Part shown: positions 27,104-36,000 of the stretch, one piece after another
Layout: every line of letters begins with the position of its first letter
Numbering within the stretch: the stretch's first letter is position 1
Program-made: the position numbers and the translations under genes
Assembly (NCBI RefSeq): GCF_047345145.1
Contig: NZ_JBLFER010000005.1
Span: 277,716-341,715, forward strand
Source: Maribacter_C sp047345145
GTDB lineage: Bacteria > Bacteroidota > Bacteroidia > Flavobacteriales > Flavobacteriaceae
DNA: 64,000 bases
Direction: 5' to 3'
Notes under the pieces: model-generated
What the model was told of the DNA's origin: nothing
The model's database searches: none
What the model saw: only the letters and a program-made list of their open reading frames with translations

Positions 27104-27481
27104 CTACTTTTTTTCTTCGCGCAAAATTTTCTCCATTTTACGACCTTTTGCCAATTCATCAATCAGCTTTTCCATTTGTCTGCATTGTTTGTATAACTCA
27201 AATTCATCTTCGATTTCTTCAATGCGATACCCACATACGACGCCTTTAATCAAGTGTGTGTTAGGGTGCATTTTAGCTCTTTGAAAAAATGTTCTAAAGC
27301 TTGCTTTCTCGTCAATGAATTTTTGAATTTCGGCTTCGTCGAAACCAGTTAACCATTCAATCACTTGATTGAGCTCCGCTTTGGTTCTACCATTCTTTTC
27401 CAATCGATTCAGATAAAGCGGATAAATAGACCCGAATATCATATTGGCTACTTTTTCATTTTTTTCGGCTGTTACTTTCAT
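27104..27481 (-). CDS. DUF2200 domain protein
   Basis: 125 residues, all-helical. The family pattern is clear: KVANMIFGSIYPLYLNRLEKNGRTKAEL, WLTGFDEAEIQKFI, FFQRAKMHPNTHLIKGVVCGYRIEEI. Cytoplasmic, no known biochemical role; the family is often mobile and found in accessory regions. It is followed by a palindrome-rich spacer (27482-27716) that separates it from the next gene upstream. Confidence 0.9.
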   Translation of the reverse strand: MKVTAEKNEKVANMIFGSIYPLYLNRLEKNGRTKAELNQVIEWLTGFDEAEIQKFIDEKASFRTFFQRAKMHPNTHLIKGVVCGYRIEEIEDEFELYKQCRQMEKLIDELAKGRKMEKILREEKK

Positions 27482-27520
27482 TTTGAAATCATTTTGAATT
27501 GATTGGTGCTAAAGCTTATT

Positions 27521-27597
27521 GCCTGCCTGCCGGCAAGGCAGGTTTAGTTTTAATTTTTCTTGTCCAAAGCTAAATTCATTCTCGATAGCTATCGGGA
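27521..27597. repeat. Two short dispersed palindromes
   Basis: A palindrome of the cctgcctgccggcaggcagg type at 27521-27543 (one extra base breaks its symmetry) and a second at 27580-27597 (tctcgatagctatcggga). The first recurs, perfect, at 28547-28576. The 27482-27716 gap contains no supported gene. Confidence 0.75.
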
Positions 27598-27716
27598 TTA
27601 GCGACAGAATAAATATACACAGACCTTTCGGTTTAGCCCAAAAGTCCACATTACGTTTGGGTCGAGTTGTACCTAGGCCTTTTTTATTCCATTACACACA
27701 AATTGAAAATTAAGTT

Positions 27717-28466
27717 TTAATTTGACCTTATACTGTTTTTAAATTGCTCAATATTTATTTTAATTTCATTCAAGTCACATCGAAACATTTTTCCATTGAT
27801 ATCATATCCATAAAAGGCTATGCCATCGGTATTCTCTGTTAAAATCATTGTTGGCCAGTTATGTGCAAACATTACGTCAAGTCCCTTTATTTTAGCTAAA
27901 TTCCAACTTGGTGATTCCCAGTTTGGAATATTTTGAATTTGGTTCTTATGCATAATGAATTGACTATCAAAGTAAATTGTGTCATAAGATTTAGGAATCT
28001 TGGTAAATTCAGAAAACTTTACCTCACTAGGTATACGAAATTCAAAAGCTTTTCTTGTTAACTTTTCTTTCCAGTCAGAATTGTTTTTTAAAGTATCTGG
28101 TATTTTTTTTAGTACAATTTCACGTTGTACCGAACCAGTTAAGTTTAAGACTAGGCTATCTCCTTTCACTTGATTGACCTTGAAAGAAAAATTATTTACA
28201 TTTTCCTCGGATTCTAAATTAAGCTTCACACCAAAGTCAAAATAATTACTACCACGAACATTTTCTAAAGAACTTAAATTGTAATAATAAATTTTTTGGT
28301 TTTCGATATCCCACAAACCCTGTCCATCACTTTTAAATTCGAATTGATTATTGTCTGTGGTATGGTTAAGTATCCAAACGCCTTCTATTCGTTTGTTTAA
28401 AAAGAATAAATAAGCGCTACCTAATAATAGAAAGAGAATAAGCACTACAATGAACAGCCTTTTCAT
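27717..28466 (-). CDS. Hypothetical membrane-anchored protein
   Basis: 249 residues from the ATG at 28466, which starts directly with MKRLFIVVLILFLLLGSAYLFF, a membrane anchor; the longer frame runs back through the palindromic spacer and is not credible. The remainder is beta-rich (EGVWILNHTTDNNQFEF, SLVLNLTGSVQREIVLKK), suggesting a lipocalin-like or other small barrel domain outside the cytoplasm, but no family is recognised. It is flanked on both sides by palindrome-containing spacers. Confidence 0.65.
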   Translation of the reverse strand: MKRLFIVVLILFLLLGSAYLFFLNKRIEGVWILNHTTDNNQFEFKSDGQGLWDIENQKIYYYNLSSLENVRGSNYFDFGVKLNLESEENVNNFSFKVNQVKGDSLVLNLTGSVQREIVLKKIPDTLKNNSDWKEKLTRKAFEFRIPSEVKFSEFTKIPKSYDTIYFDSQFIMHKNQIQNIPNWESPSWNLAKIKGLDVMFAHNWPTMILTENTDGIAFYGYDINGKMFRCDLNEIKINIEQFKNSIRSN

Positions 28467-28490
28467 TTGATTCTTTGATTTTAGCTTACG

Positions 28491-28635
28491 CAACGGTTGG
28501 CTAAGGTTCGTTGCTGTGATTCGTCCGCAGGACAATCCAGCCGAACCTAAACCTGCCTGCCGGCAGGCAGGTTTAGCTTTTTGCGCGTGATTTCCGTTTC
28601 GGAAATCGGCAAGCAATGAATTTTATGCATTGTTG
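28491..28635 (-). repeat. attC-like imperfect palindrome (145 bases)
   Basis: Read on the minus strand it opens CAACAATGCATAAAATTCATTG and closes AACCGTTG, with internal complementary segments and a perfect 30-base palindrome at 28547-28576 in its middle. It shares its two ends with the 63-base element at 29602-29664. Like integron recombination sites it lies directly 3' of a single gene (stop at 28639). Confidence 0.55.
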
Positions 28636-28638
28636 AGG

Positions 28639-29586
28639 CTAGTTATTTTTCCCGGTTATTTCTTTGCCAATTCGTTGATATTCCGATATAACTTTTTCTG
28701 GCATTCCTCGTGCACCAATCGATTCTGGTATGTCAAATCCATTGGGCCAAAAGTAGCCTAATATTCCAACAACCTTTTCATCACTTTTGGCTAATATGTA
28801 ATAATTGTTCGCAACTTCGTCCATTTGTGTCAAGTCAATATTCCCTAAGTCACCATGGGCCCAGTCTATAAAGTGACTATCCAAGATGACCATTATTTTC
28901 TGCGTAGGATTTGATATTTTAGATTTTAATAACGCCCAATCCTTCTGAAACTCGCTGTTTGTATTTGGGTTCTTAATAAAATAGCGATCAAATCCAATCC
29001 AGTCCACAGTTTCTGGAATTTGTAAATCACTCAATGACGGATAAGCTTCGATTATCATTGAGGGAATGCTTGGAAAATCTGTTTTTAGTAGTTGAGATAC
29101 GGAATTCAATTCAGTAAAAGTTATTCCATTCCAAGTTGGCTCTTCTCCAATGTAAAGCGCTCCGATATAGTTGGTGTTTAAAATAGATAGATTGATATCT
29201 TTAAATTCATTCCACCTGTCTTTATAATCAGGTCGTAAGTTGTAATTCGACCCTGAAGGGCTATTGGTGTCAATTAATTCAAAGAATAGTTCATTAAGAT
29301 GTAAAATTGCTTTTAAATCCAAATCCGCAAAGGTTTGTATTCTTTGTGTCAAATCAGCATTAGGGCTAACAACTAAAACATCAGCTAGATTACTGAAATT
29401 ATGAATTTCGTCGGCATAATTGGTTTTCGATTCAGAGTCGGTTGGATCATCCCAATAGGTGTCTATAATGGTAAATCCGAAATATTCAATATGTGAATTT
29501 TGATTGGCAGATGAGCTGACTTCTCCATCTTTTCTACAAGATAGAAGTATGGTTATGATCAATAGATAAACTAAAGTGCTTTTCAT
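28639..29586 (-). CDS. Hypothetical lipoprotein with a probable TIM-barrel fold
   Basis: 315 residues from the ATG at 29586, where a lipoprotein signal begins (MKSTLVYLLIITILLSC). The mature part shows a regular strand-helix alternation, with YFGFTIIDTYWDDP, DVLVVSPNADL, IGALYIGEEPTW, VDWIGFDRYF and KIMVILDSHFI. This resembles a (beta/alpha)8 glycoside-hydrolase-like barrel with a Glu-Glu pair at the end of one strand (YIGEEP). No family can be named with confidence. The gene stands alone between two palindromic spacers. Confidence 0.65.
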   Translation of the reverse strand: MKSTLVYLLIITILLSCRKDGEVSSSANQNSHIEYFGFTIIDTYWDDPTDSESKTNYADEIHNFSNLADVLVVSPNADLTQRIQTFADLDLKAILHLNELFFELIDTNSPSGSNYNLRPDYKDRWNEFKDINLSILNTNYIGALYIGEEPTWNGITFTELNSVSQLLKTDFPSIPSMIIEAYPSLSDLQIPETVDWIGFDRYFIKNPNTNSEFQKDWALLKSKISNPTQKIMVILDSHFIDWAHGDLGNIDLTQMDEVANNYYILAKSDEKVVGILGYFWPNGFDIPESIGARGMPEKVISEYQRIGKEITGKNN

Positions 29587-29601
29587 TTCGATGAATTGGC
29601 G

Positions 29602-29664
29602 ACAACGTTTCGTGTATGGTGTCGTAGCATCCCGCAGGGTGCTATGCACTATACACATTGTTGT
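29602..29664 (-). repeat. attC-like imperfect palindrome (63 bases)
   Basis: On the minus strand: ACAACAATGTGTATAG..., a central GCATAGCACCC TGC GGGATGCTAC hairpin, then ...ATACACGAAACGTTGT. The outer arms ACAAC/GTTGT and TGTGTAT/ATACACG pair with bulges between them, the architecture of a folded integron attC site. It lies 16 bases 3' of the nuclease-helicase stop codon. Confidence 0.6.
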
Positions 29665-29679
29665 GTTTTCGTGTTTTAT

Positions 29680-31647
29680 TTATTCAATTTCTTGTATTCC
29701 AATTTCCTTCAAATATTCATACGTCTCGTCATAAAAAGCCTTAGGCCTCGTGTGATCTAAATCACTGCTTTCAGGAACAAATATTACCATTCCCTGACGT
29801 GCTCTTGTGAGAAGAACTCGATAAGTGTTTTTTAAATACTCTTTGTCAATATCCTTATTTATGTTTTGCCATTTGGTTCCTTTGAAATTTTGATATTTCC
29901 AATCAGTATTATTGAAATGAAAGTTACCACCCCAAGCAACACAAGCCCAATCTATCTCGAGTCCTTGAATATCAAATTCAGTAGCAACTTCTTCTAAGAA
30001 ATAAGAAGAGCGAATATCTTGGCTATTATTTAGAAACCAACTTGGTGCAGAAATTTCATTTTTCACGTCAATGCCTAAAGGCCTTAGTCTTCTAGCTCCT
30101 GAGGAACTTATCAATCCAATCCTTTCACTTCCTTTAGCACTATCGCGAAGCCACTTTTTTGCTTTTTCAAGGTTTCTTGTTAAAACTATAGGATAAGATT
30201 TTTTGATTTCCGAGTAAATTCGTTGTGAGTTTTCAATTTCGATATTAAGCAACTCGTGAATGAAATTTGATAATTGTTCTGATCTAAATGATCTAACAGA
30301 AACCGCAAGGTGCAATTCCATTTCACTTATTCCATTTCCAATTAACCATTTTCTCGATTCTTCAGATTTTAAATAGTTATCACTTTCTAATATTGAACTA
30401 GAGTAGTGAATGTCCCAGTCAGGAAAATGTTTTTTAAGAGAACTAATCCATTCTTCTAATCCAGCTTCGCCTGTGTTTATTTCTTGCCCACCACCAATTA
30501 AACAAACTATTGTACACCAATCAAAATGCCTGTTCATAACATCAATTAGAAATTCGGGTTCTGATTTGTTAAAATCTTCAACTCCTTTTTTCCTTTTCAT
30601 AAACGAACTAACTTGATCATTTGTCCAAGCTCTTTGAGCCTCATCAAAAACTACAACTCTTTCAATTGGGGCTTTATCTGAAAGTAAATTATCATCACGG
30701 AAATGGTGAATATTTTGAATAAATGCATTCGCTTTAATGCCTGCCTGCTTCTTGCTTAGTCTTTCTCCATTTTCTTTTGCTGTTAATACTCCGTCTCTTG
30801 TTAGGGCTTCTCTTAGTACATCGACTAATGGTCCATTTCCAGATAGAAACACCGCATGTTCATCCTCATCAGCTTTCATTCTTTCAACCGCTATATTTAA
30901 TCCAGCTAATGTTTTACCAGCTCCAGGTACACCTGTAACAAAACAAATTGATTTTATCCCTTTGTTTTTGGATTTTTCAATTACTGAATTAATGCAGTCC
31001 GCAGTTTTAGAAAGATTAATTGTTCCTGAGTCTGATCTTGTTATTTCTTTGACATTATGTCCCTTGTACAGAGCTTGAGCAGCTTCTACTATTGTTGGTG
31101 TAGGTTTGTAGATTGAGTTCTCCCAATAATCAATATCTATTGAGTTACCATTGATATTTAGATACCGTTTAAGTGTATTGGTTAAATCATATTGATTGGA
31201 TTTAGCAGCAGTCTTATGATCAATGATTTGCTTATCCTGTTCAGCAACATTTGTCGCGTTTGAAGCAACTAAAACTGGTATGAGTTTGATATCGTGGCTT
31301 CCTTCGTGGAAGTTTTTCAAATCAATAGTGTAATCAATAACTTGTTCTATGGCGTGTTTTTCGTAACCACCATCCCCAACTTTAAACTCGATAATAAATG
31401 CGACTGCATCGATAATCACAATGTTATCAACTCTTTTACCCATTCTAGGTATTGCAAACTCGAAATAAATTTGGCCTTTAAATTCAGAAAGTTGATTTTT
31501 AAGGATGCTGATTTGTTTCCGCCATGCATTTACTTGTAATTCTTCAAGTGTTCTGTTGCTATGATTAGCTGTTAATTCACCTAGAATACTCGAGTCTGGT
31601 TCTAATAAAAAGTCACGTATGTTATTCGAGTAATAGGCTCTTTTCAT
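29680..31647 (-). CDS. DUF2075-type helicase with N-terminal PD-(D/E)XK nuclease-like domain
   Basis: 655 residues. The N-terminal 130 residues contain RVDNIVIID...IIEFKVG, with Asp74, Glu87 and Lys89 spaced as in PD-(D/E)XK nucleases. The DUF2075/Schlafen-like helicase part follows: Walker A GVPGAGKT at 239-246, Walker B VVVFDEAQ at 331-338, and at the C-terminus the superfamily 1 motif NTYRVLLTRARQGMVIFVP. No signal peptide, so cytoplasmic. This architecture is common in genomic islands and is suspected of anti-phage activity, but function is not proven. It is flanked on its 3' side by an attC-like element. Confidence 0.88.
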   Translation of the reverse strand: MKRAYYSNNIRDFLLEPDSSILGELTANHSNRTLEELQVNAWRKQISILKNQLSEFKGQIYFEFAIPRMGKRVDNIVIIDAVAFIIEFKVGDGGYEKHAIEQVIDYTIDLKNFHEGSHDIKLIPVLVASNATNVAEQDKQIIDHKTAAKSNQYDLTNTLKRYLNINGNSIDIDYWENSIYKPTPTIVEAAQALYKGHNVKEITRSDSGTINLSKTADCINSVIEKSKNKGIKSICFVTGVPGAGKTLAGLNIAVERMKADEDEHAVFLSGNGPLVDVLREALTRDGVLTAKENGERLSKKQAGIKANAFIQNIHHFRDDNLLSDKAPIERVVVFDEAQRAWTNDQVSSFMKRKKGVEDFNKSEPEFLIDVMNRHFDWCTIVCLIGGGQEINTGEAGLEEWISSLKKHFPDWDIHYSSSILESDNYLKSEESRKWLIGNGISEMELHLAVSVRSFRSEQLSNFIHELLNIEIENSQRIYSEIKKSYPIVLTRNLEKAKKWLRDSAKGSERIGLISSSGARRLRPLGIDVKNEISAPSWFLNNSQDIRSSYFLEEVATEFDIQGLEIDWACVAWGGNFHFNNTDWKYQNFKGTKWQNINKDIDKEYLKNTYRVLLTRARQGMVIFVPESSDLDHTRPKAFYDETYEYLKEIGIQEIE

Positions 31648-31848
31648 AAAATTAGTTTGTTGGTTGTTCCGTTTTTTCTACATGAAACACAACTACATGA
31701 TAAACGCAATACCCTAAAAATCTTACAATTTTTGCAAAAAAGCAACACGAATGGGCAAATACCCTGCATTAAATATTTACAAACAAGTACAAACGTTTTT
31801 AATGTTTAAAAAAATTAAAACGGCTAGTCTAACTAGTTTTTTTAAACA

Positions 31849-31876
31849 AAAAAACCACACTTTGCAGCGTGGTTTT
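31849..31876 (-). terminator. Rho-independent terminator after the Spy-like gene
   Basis: On the minus strand AAAACCAC / GTGGTTTT forms the stem, followed by seven T. It lies 32 bases after the stop codon at 31908. The rest of the 31648-31907 gap shows no gene. Confidence 0.8.
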
Positions 31877-31907
31877 TAACCAATCATTAATCAACCAATC
31901 GAACCAA

Positions 31908-32357
31908 CTATTTTCTAGACTTGTTTTTGCGTTCTTTAGCCTTACTTCCTTTCTTGCCTTTAGCTCTGCGGTGTTTCATTTTTTCCCATTTAGCGAGTTG
32001 CTCTTCTGACAAGATTTCTTTGAGCTTTGCTTTTTGAGCAATTTGATGATCGAGGCGTTCATTTGTGCGCGCATACCGTTCTTCAGAAGTCAGTTCTTTA
32101 GTTTCATCACTTTCTTTTCTTGCTTTGCGCTCCTCCATTTTGGCCTTTCGCATTTTCGCATTTTCTTCAAAAAATGCTTTCATCTGTGTTTGTTGTGCAG
32201 ATGTTAAATCTAAAGCTAGCGTGGCTTTCTTTGCTTGTAAGGTTGCGATTTGTTCTGGGCTAAGATCTTTCATTCGCTCTTTGCCGCCTCTTTCGCCTTT
32301 TTGTGCGAAGATGATTCCCCCCGCCATTAGCATTACTACTATTAGTATTTTTTTCAT
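31908..32357 (-). CDS. Spy/CpxP-like periplasmic helical protein
   Basis: 149 residues. A signal peptide (MKKILIVVMLMAGGIIFAQ) is followed by an entirely helical, extremely Lys/Glu/Arg-rich region: LSPEQIATLQAKKATLALDL, ERYARTNERLDHQIAQKAKLKEILSEEQLAKWEKM, then a Lys/Arg tail. The two LTS/SxEQ-type helices match the Spy/CpxP layout (DUF4890-like in Bacteroidota), periplasmic chaperones or stress sensors. The basic tail after residue 125 is unusual for Spy. Confidence 0.8.
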   Translation of the reverse strand: MKKILIVVMLMAGGIIFAQKGERGGKERMKDLSPEQIATLQAKKATLALDLTSAQQTQMKAFFEENAKMRKAKMEERKARKESDETKELTSEERYARTNERLDHQIAQKAKLKEILSEEQLAKWEKMKHRRAKGKKGSKAKERKNKSRK

Positions 32358-32492
32358 AATTAAGATGTTTTAATTTTTAATGTGTTTGTACCTAAGACTA
32401 TGAAGGGGCAGCTTGGTTTAATTGGAGAAGTATAATTGGGAATTTTTTAACTGTTCTTGACTGCAAAAAGAACTCGTCGCAAAATGGAAAAG

Positions 32493-32530
32493 AAAAACGG
32501 CATTAGCTTGGGGAAGCTAATGCCGTTTTT
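32493..32530 (-). terminator. Perfect hairpin terminator after small ORF A
   Basis: A 17-bp perfect stem (AAAAACGGCATTAGCTT) around a GGGG loop, with T-runs on both strands, 77 bases after the stop codon of the 50-residue gene at 32607. Confidence 0.9.
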
Positions 32531-32606
32531 GGTAATTCAAGTAGGTACTTTCAAGGTGAACGTGTCAAAGGTTTTTGGGAAACCTAGGCCTTGTTCAATA
32601 TATTTT

Positions 32607-32759
32607 CTAGTTCAATGCTTCTAGGGCAGAAACATGTTCTACAGTATTATTGGCTAAAACGGTGTTCTGAATTGTATCTGCATTTCCAACATTGTAATAC
32701 ATAATCACTGCGATTACTAAACTTGCGAAATAAACGATACTTTTTACTTTGTAATTCAT
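32607..32759 (-). CDS. 50-residue single-pass membrane peptide, copy A
   Basis: Start ATG at 32759, stop TAG at 32607. The sequence starts MNYKVKSIVYFASLVIAVIM, one membrane segment near residues 7-20, followed by a polar tail ending ANNTVEHVSALEALN. A paralogue at 37174 shares MNYK.KS..YFASLV at the start, Q-NT-LANNT-EHVS in the tail and the final EALN, while bases between them have drifted, which argues the frame is under selection. It has its own promoter element and terminator. No known family. Confidence 0.75.
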   Translation of the reverse strand: MNYKVKSIVYFASLVIAVIMYYNVGNADTIQNTVLANNTVEHVSALEALN

Positions 32760-32784
32760 AACAGTCGGGGTTTTGATTCTGATT

Positions 32785-32792
32785 CAAATGTA
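32785..32792 (-). promoter_or_regulatory. -7 promoter element for small ORF A
   Basis: TACATTTG on the minus strand, a perfect TAnnTTTG match 25 bases before the start codon at 32759. In the paralogous copy the corresponding bases read TAGTTTAG. Confidence 0.45.
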
Positions 32793-32960
32793 CAGCGCAA
32801 AAGGAGGCAAAAAACGCTGTTGTTGTCAAATCACCCTTTTGTGATGTCAAAGTAGCGGATGTTGTTGAATAGTGTTTTCACTCATCGGATTTATATTCTT
32901 TTCAACGATCAGGATGTTTTTTGATTGATTTCGTCAGGTGATTAAAGTATTGTGTTTCTA

Positions 32961-33081
32961 GGTTCTCGACTGCGATCGAAGTGACAATTTTGACCAGTGC
33001 TTAGCGCCACACGCCACACGCTTAACGCTGCATGCAAAGAAAAGCTTATTGCGTATGGCGTAAAGCGTATAGCGTGAAGCG
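32961..33081. repeat. Dispersed repeats before the metzincin stop
   Basis: Two families side by side: 32961-32986 (ggttctcgactgcgatcgaa...) is a diverged arm of the element seen at 16014, and 33003-33081 is a run of GCGTA/AGCG words (ttgcgtatggcgtaaagcg) like that at 19594-19640. The 32760-33089 gap otherwise holds only the leader and upstream region of small ORF A. Confidence 0.6.
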
Positions 33082-33089
33082 AGAAAAAT

Positions 33090-36000
33090 CTAGTTTCTAA
33101 TAATCTTGTAGGCTGTGGTCTTATTAAATGTACTGACGTTTAAAATATAAATGCCTTTGGCCAGTAAGCTTACATTTATAATTACTTGATTATCTACAAC
33201 ATCGTATAATTTTGAAGATACACGACTACCGCGCATAGCGAAGAGTGATACCACGAGTTCTGTTTCTACTCCACCATCAAGATTAATGGTAAGTTCATCA
33301 CCTTCAACGGGGTTCGGATAAATAGATACTTCAGGATTCACCGCAAAGGTCTCCTCATAAACAGCATCACAGTCTCTACCTGAACTAACCTGAAGCCTGT
33401 TCACAGGATCAGTAAGTGATAGCGTGATTTCATTTGTTGAAACCATTTGTGTTTCGTCATTTAGGATGACTTGATAAGTTTCGCTTCCCGTTAAGCTTAG
33501 GGTAACTTCTAATCGCGAATAGTCAACTTCTGTCTCTACAGAGAATGCCTCAGAAGGTTCAATGGTAACATCGAAACATGCTTCGTAATTTGGCTGTCCA
33601 TCCACAGTAATACAAACGGAGTACATTCCTGCATCTAAATCTTCAAAAAGAGCGAAGCCTTCGAAATCTTTAGAAATACCAAAAGCACTTCCTGATAAGG
33701 TAGCCTGATATCTATAATCTTCAACAACATCAATTTGAATTCCTCCTTTATTAGCTTCACAAGAAGGAACTTGAGCAAATGAATAGTTTGATTCAGGTAA
33801 TGTAAATGAATTATCGTTGGTATCACAAATATCGCCAATACCATCATTGTCTGAATCGGCTTGGTCGAGATTTGCTTCTAAGGGACAATTATCAACAATA
33901 TCTAAGATGGTATCATTATCATCATCTGTATCACAAACATCGCCTATGCCATCATTGTCAGTATCTAGCTGGTCTGCATTTGATGTATTTGGACAGTTAT
34001 CATCTGCGTTGAGAATGCCATCACCATCTAAATCATCTGCAGTACTATCACAAACATCGCCTATACCATCGTTATCAGCATCTTCTTGATTCGGGTTTGC
34101 TATCAAGGGACAATTATCGTCTACATCTAAAATGCCGTCATTATCATTATCTCGATCACAAACATCACCAATACCATCGTTGTCAGAATCTAATTGATCA
34201 GGATTGTAGGTTAATGGGCAATTATCTTGCGCATCGGCGATCATGTCATTGTCATCATCGTCATCACAAACATTACCTATCTCATCAGCATCTGTATCTT
34301 CTTGATCAGCATTTGCCATATCAATACAATTGTCAACTTCGTTGGCAATACCATCACCATCATTGTCATTTATATCTTCACAAACATCTCCAATACCATC
34401 TCCATCTACATCCGCTTGGTCAGCATTTGGTGTCAAGGGGCAGTTGTCATCTACATCTAAGATTCCGTCTCCGTCATCATCGTCATCGCAAACATCTCCC
34501 ATAGCATCGCCATCTGTATTTAACTGATCTGCATTTGGTGTCAAGGGACAGTTGTCATCTACATCTAAAATACCATCATTATCATCGTCTTCGTCATCTG
34601 TTGGAGTGCCATCGATTACAAAATCGTCGATAACAATACCTTCTTGATTTTCTGAAAAATCTGAATGGAAAACAAAGCGAAACATAATATTATCGGCATT
34701 GGTTAGGTCAGTATCTGTTGCAGCATTTGCTGTAAAGTCATAACTGTATTCTGTAAAGGTGGTATTGGTACCCGTCCATTGTCCGCCTGGGCAGATTTGA
34801 CAAAGTGTTGGAGTAGGCGTTTGATTGCTATTATACCAATTTGGTTGACTAGTACTAGACCCTAGTAGACTCCAAGTTTCTCCAACATTCAATGAATATT
34901 CTACATAGAGCACATCGAAATCATCTTCTAAGTCATAGGCCATTTGAAATTTCAAAACTGGATTTTCTATGCCAGTAAAATCGTAACAATTAGATACTAA
35001 GAAGCTTTTCTCACTGTTAGGGTGATTGCCATTTAATACTGTGCCGTAAGCATTTGTTCCTGAAGCTGCAGCATTTAAAAGGGTACCCGTGGGCGCTCCT
35101 CTTTCCCAAACTGAGCCATTACCTGATTCGTTGTAGGTTATCAATGCATCATCTAAAGTTTCGAATGAGTTCACCTGTGCGGCAACTCCTGAGATGTTTG
35201 CAAAGAAATTGCGAACAATTGTATTGTTTGTAGGAATATCGTCATTTGTAATCTGTGCGATAATTTCAACAGTTGAATTGCCATTTGAGGTTAATATAAT
35301 ATCAGACAGATCAACGGTAAGGCTTTGTTGCGGCGCTAAAGTATTTGTAAAGGATTGCGTTTCTTGAGCACCATTATTTACTGTATATAGAATATCAAAT
35401 CCTGAAATTGTATTTAGCCCATCATTTTTAAGTTCTACGGATGGAGCGATACTACCGCATTCCAAGCTTCCTTCATCAAGCGAGATGGAAACCAATTCAA
35501 TGTCATTCTCAGGAGTTTGTACCGTATACTGACCAGAAATAGAGTATTGCCCTAGGGATGCATAGTCTGAATATCCGGTGTCAACGGAGCCTGCCCCGAC
35601 CCCTTGAACTTCTAAAAAGTAGAGTCCCGCAGTTAAGTTTTCGCTAATAGTAGCCGCTAACCCAGAAGGATTACTGCTTGCTACTTCAACACCGTTAGCA
35701 TTTAATAACCTCGCTTGAATATCTAAATTTGGATGTACATCATGAGGATTAAAATTAAAAGTTGCATCTCCAGCCTGCGCCAAGAAAGAAAACATATCAA
35801 CATCATCTCTGTTATGAATGATTCCTGAGTTTTCGAGGGCGTTTACATTCCCTCCGGCATCGACCTCGACAGTGCTTGCGGTATTAGTTTCATTACCATG
35901 ATCATCCGTAATATATTCGAAGTTGTTTGCTCCGCCTCCAATAATTTGAAGGTCATTTTCCATGTTGGTTGCATTACTGTATTCACCAAGACTCCACTGT

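Noticed and set aside
27601..27716. Further attC-like element 3' of the 27717 gene
   Set aside because: No matching CAACAATG/CGTTG ends; only unrelated palindromes are present there.
28467..28616. N-terminal extension of the 27717 gene to an upstream ATG at 28616
   Set aside because: The extension translates the palindromic attC-like spacer, and the membrane anchor begins exactly at the ATG at 28466.
32647..32850. 67-codon minus-strand frame
   Set aside because: Overlaps the better-supported 50-codon frame in a different frame; only the 50-codon frame is preserved in the paralogous copy.
33806..34527. Several plus-strand frames rich in His, Tyr and Ser
   Set aside because: They are antisense readings of the repeated Asp/Asn codons of the TSP3 calcium repeats; composition is low-complexity and no start context or family match is seen.
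33800..34600. Tandemly repeated DNA that could look like a CRISPR array
   Set aside because: The repeats are in frame within the metzincin gene, vary between copies and code for the DxDxDGxxD calcium loops; no spacer structure or cas gene is present.
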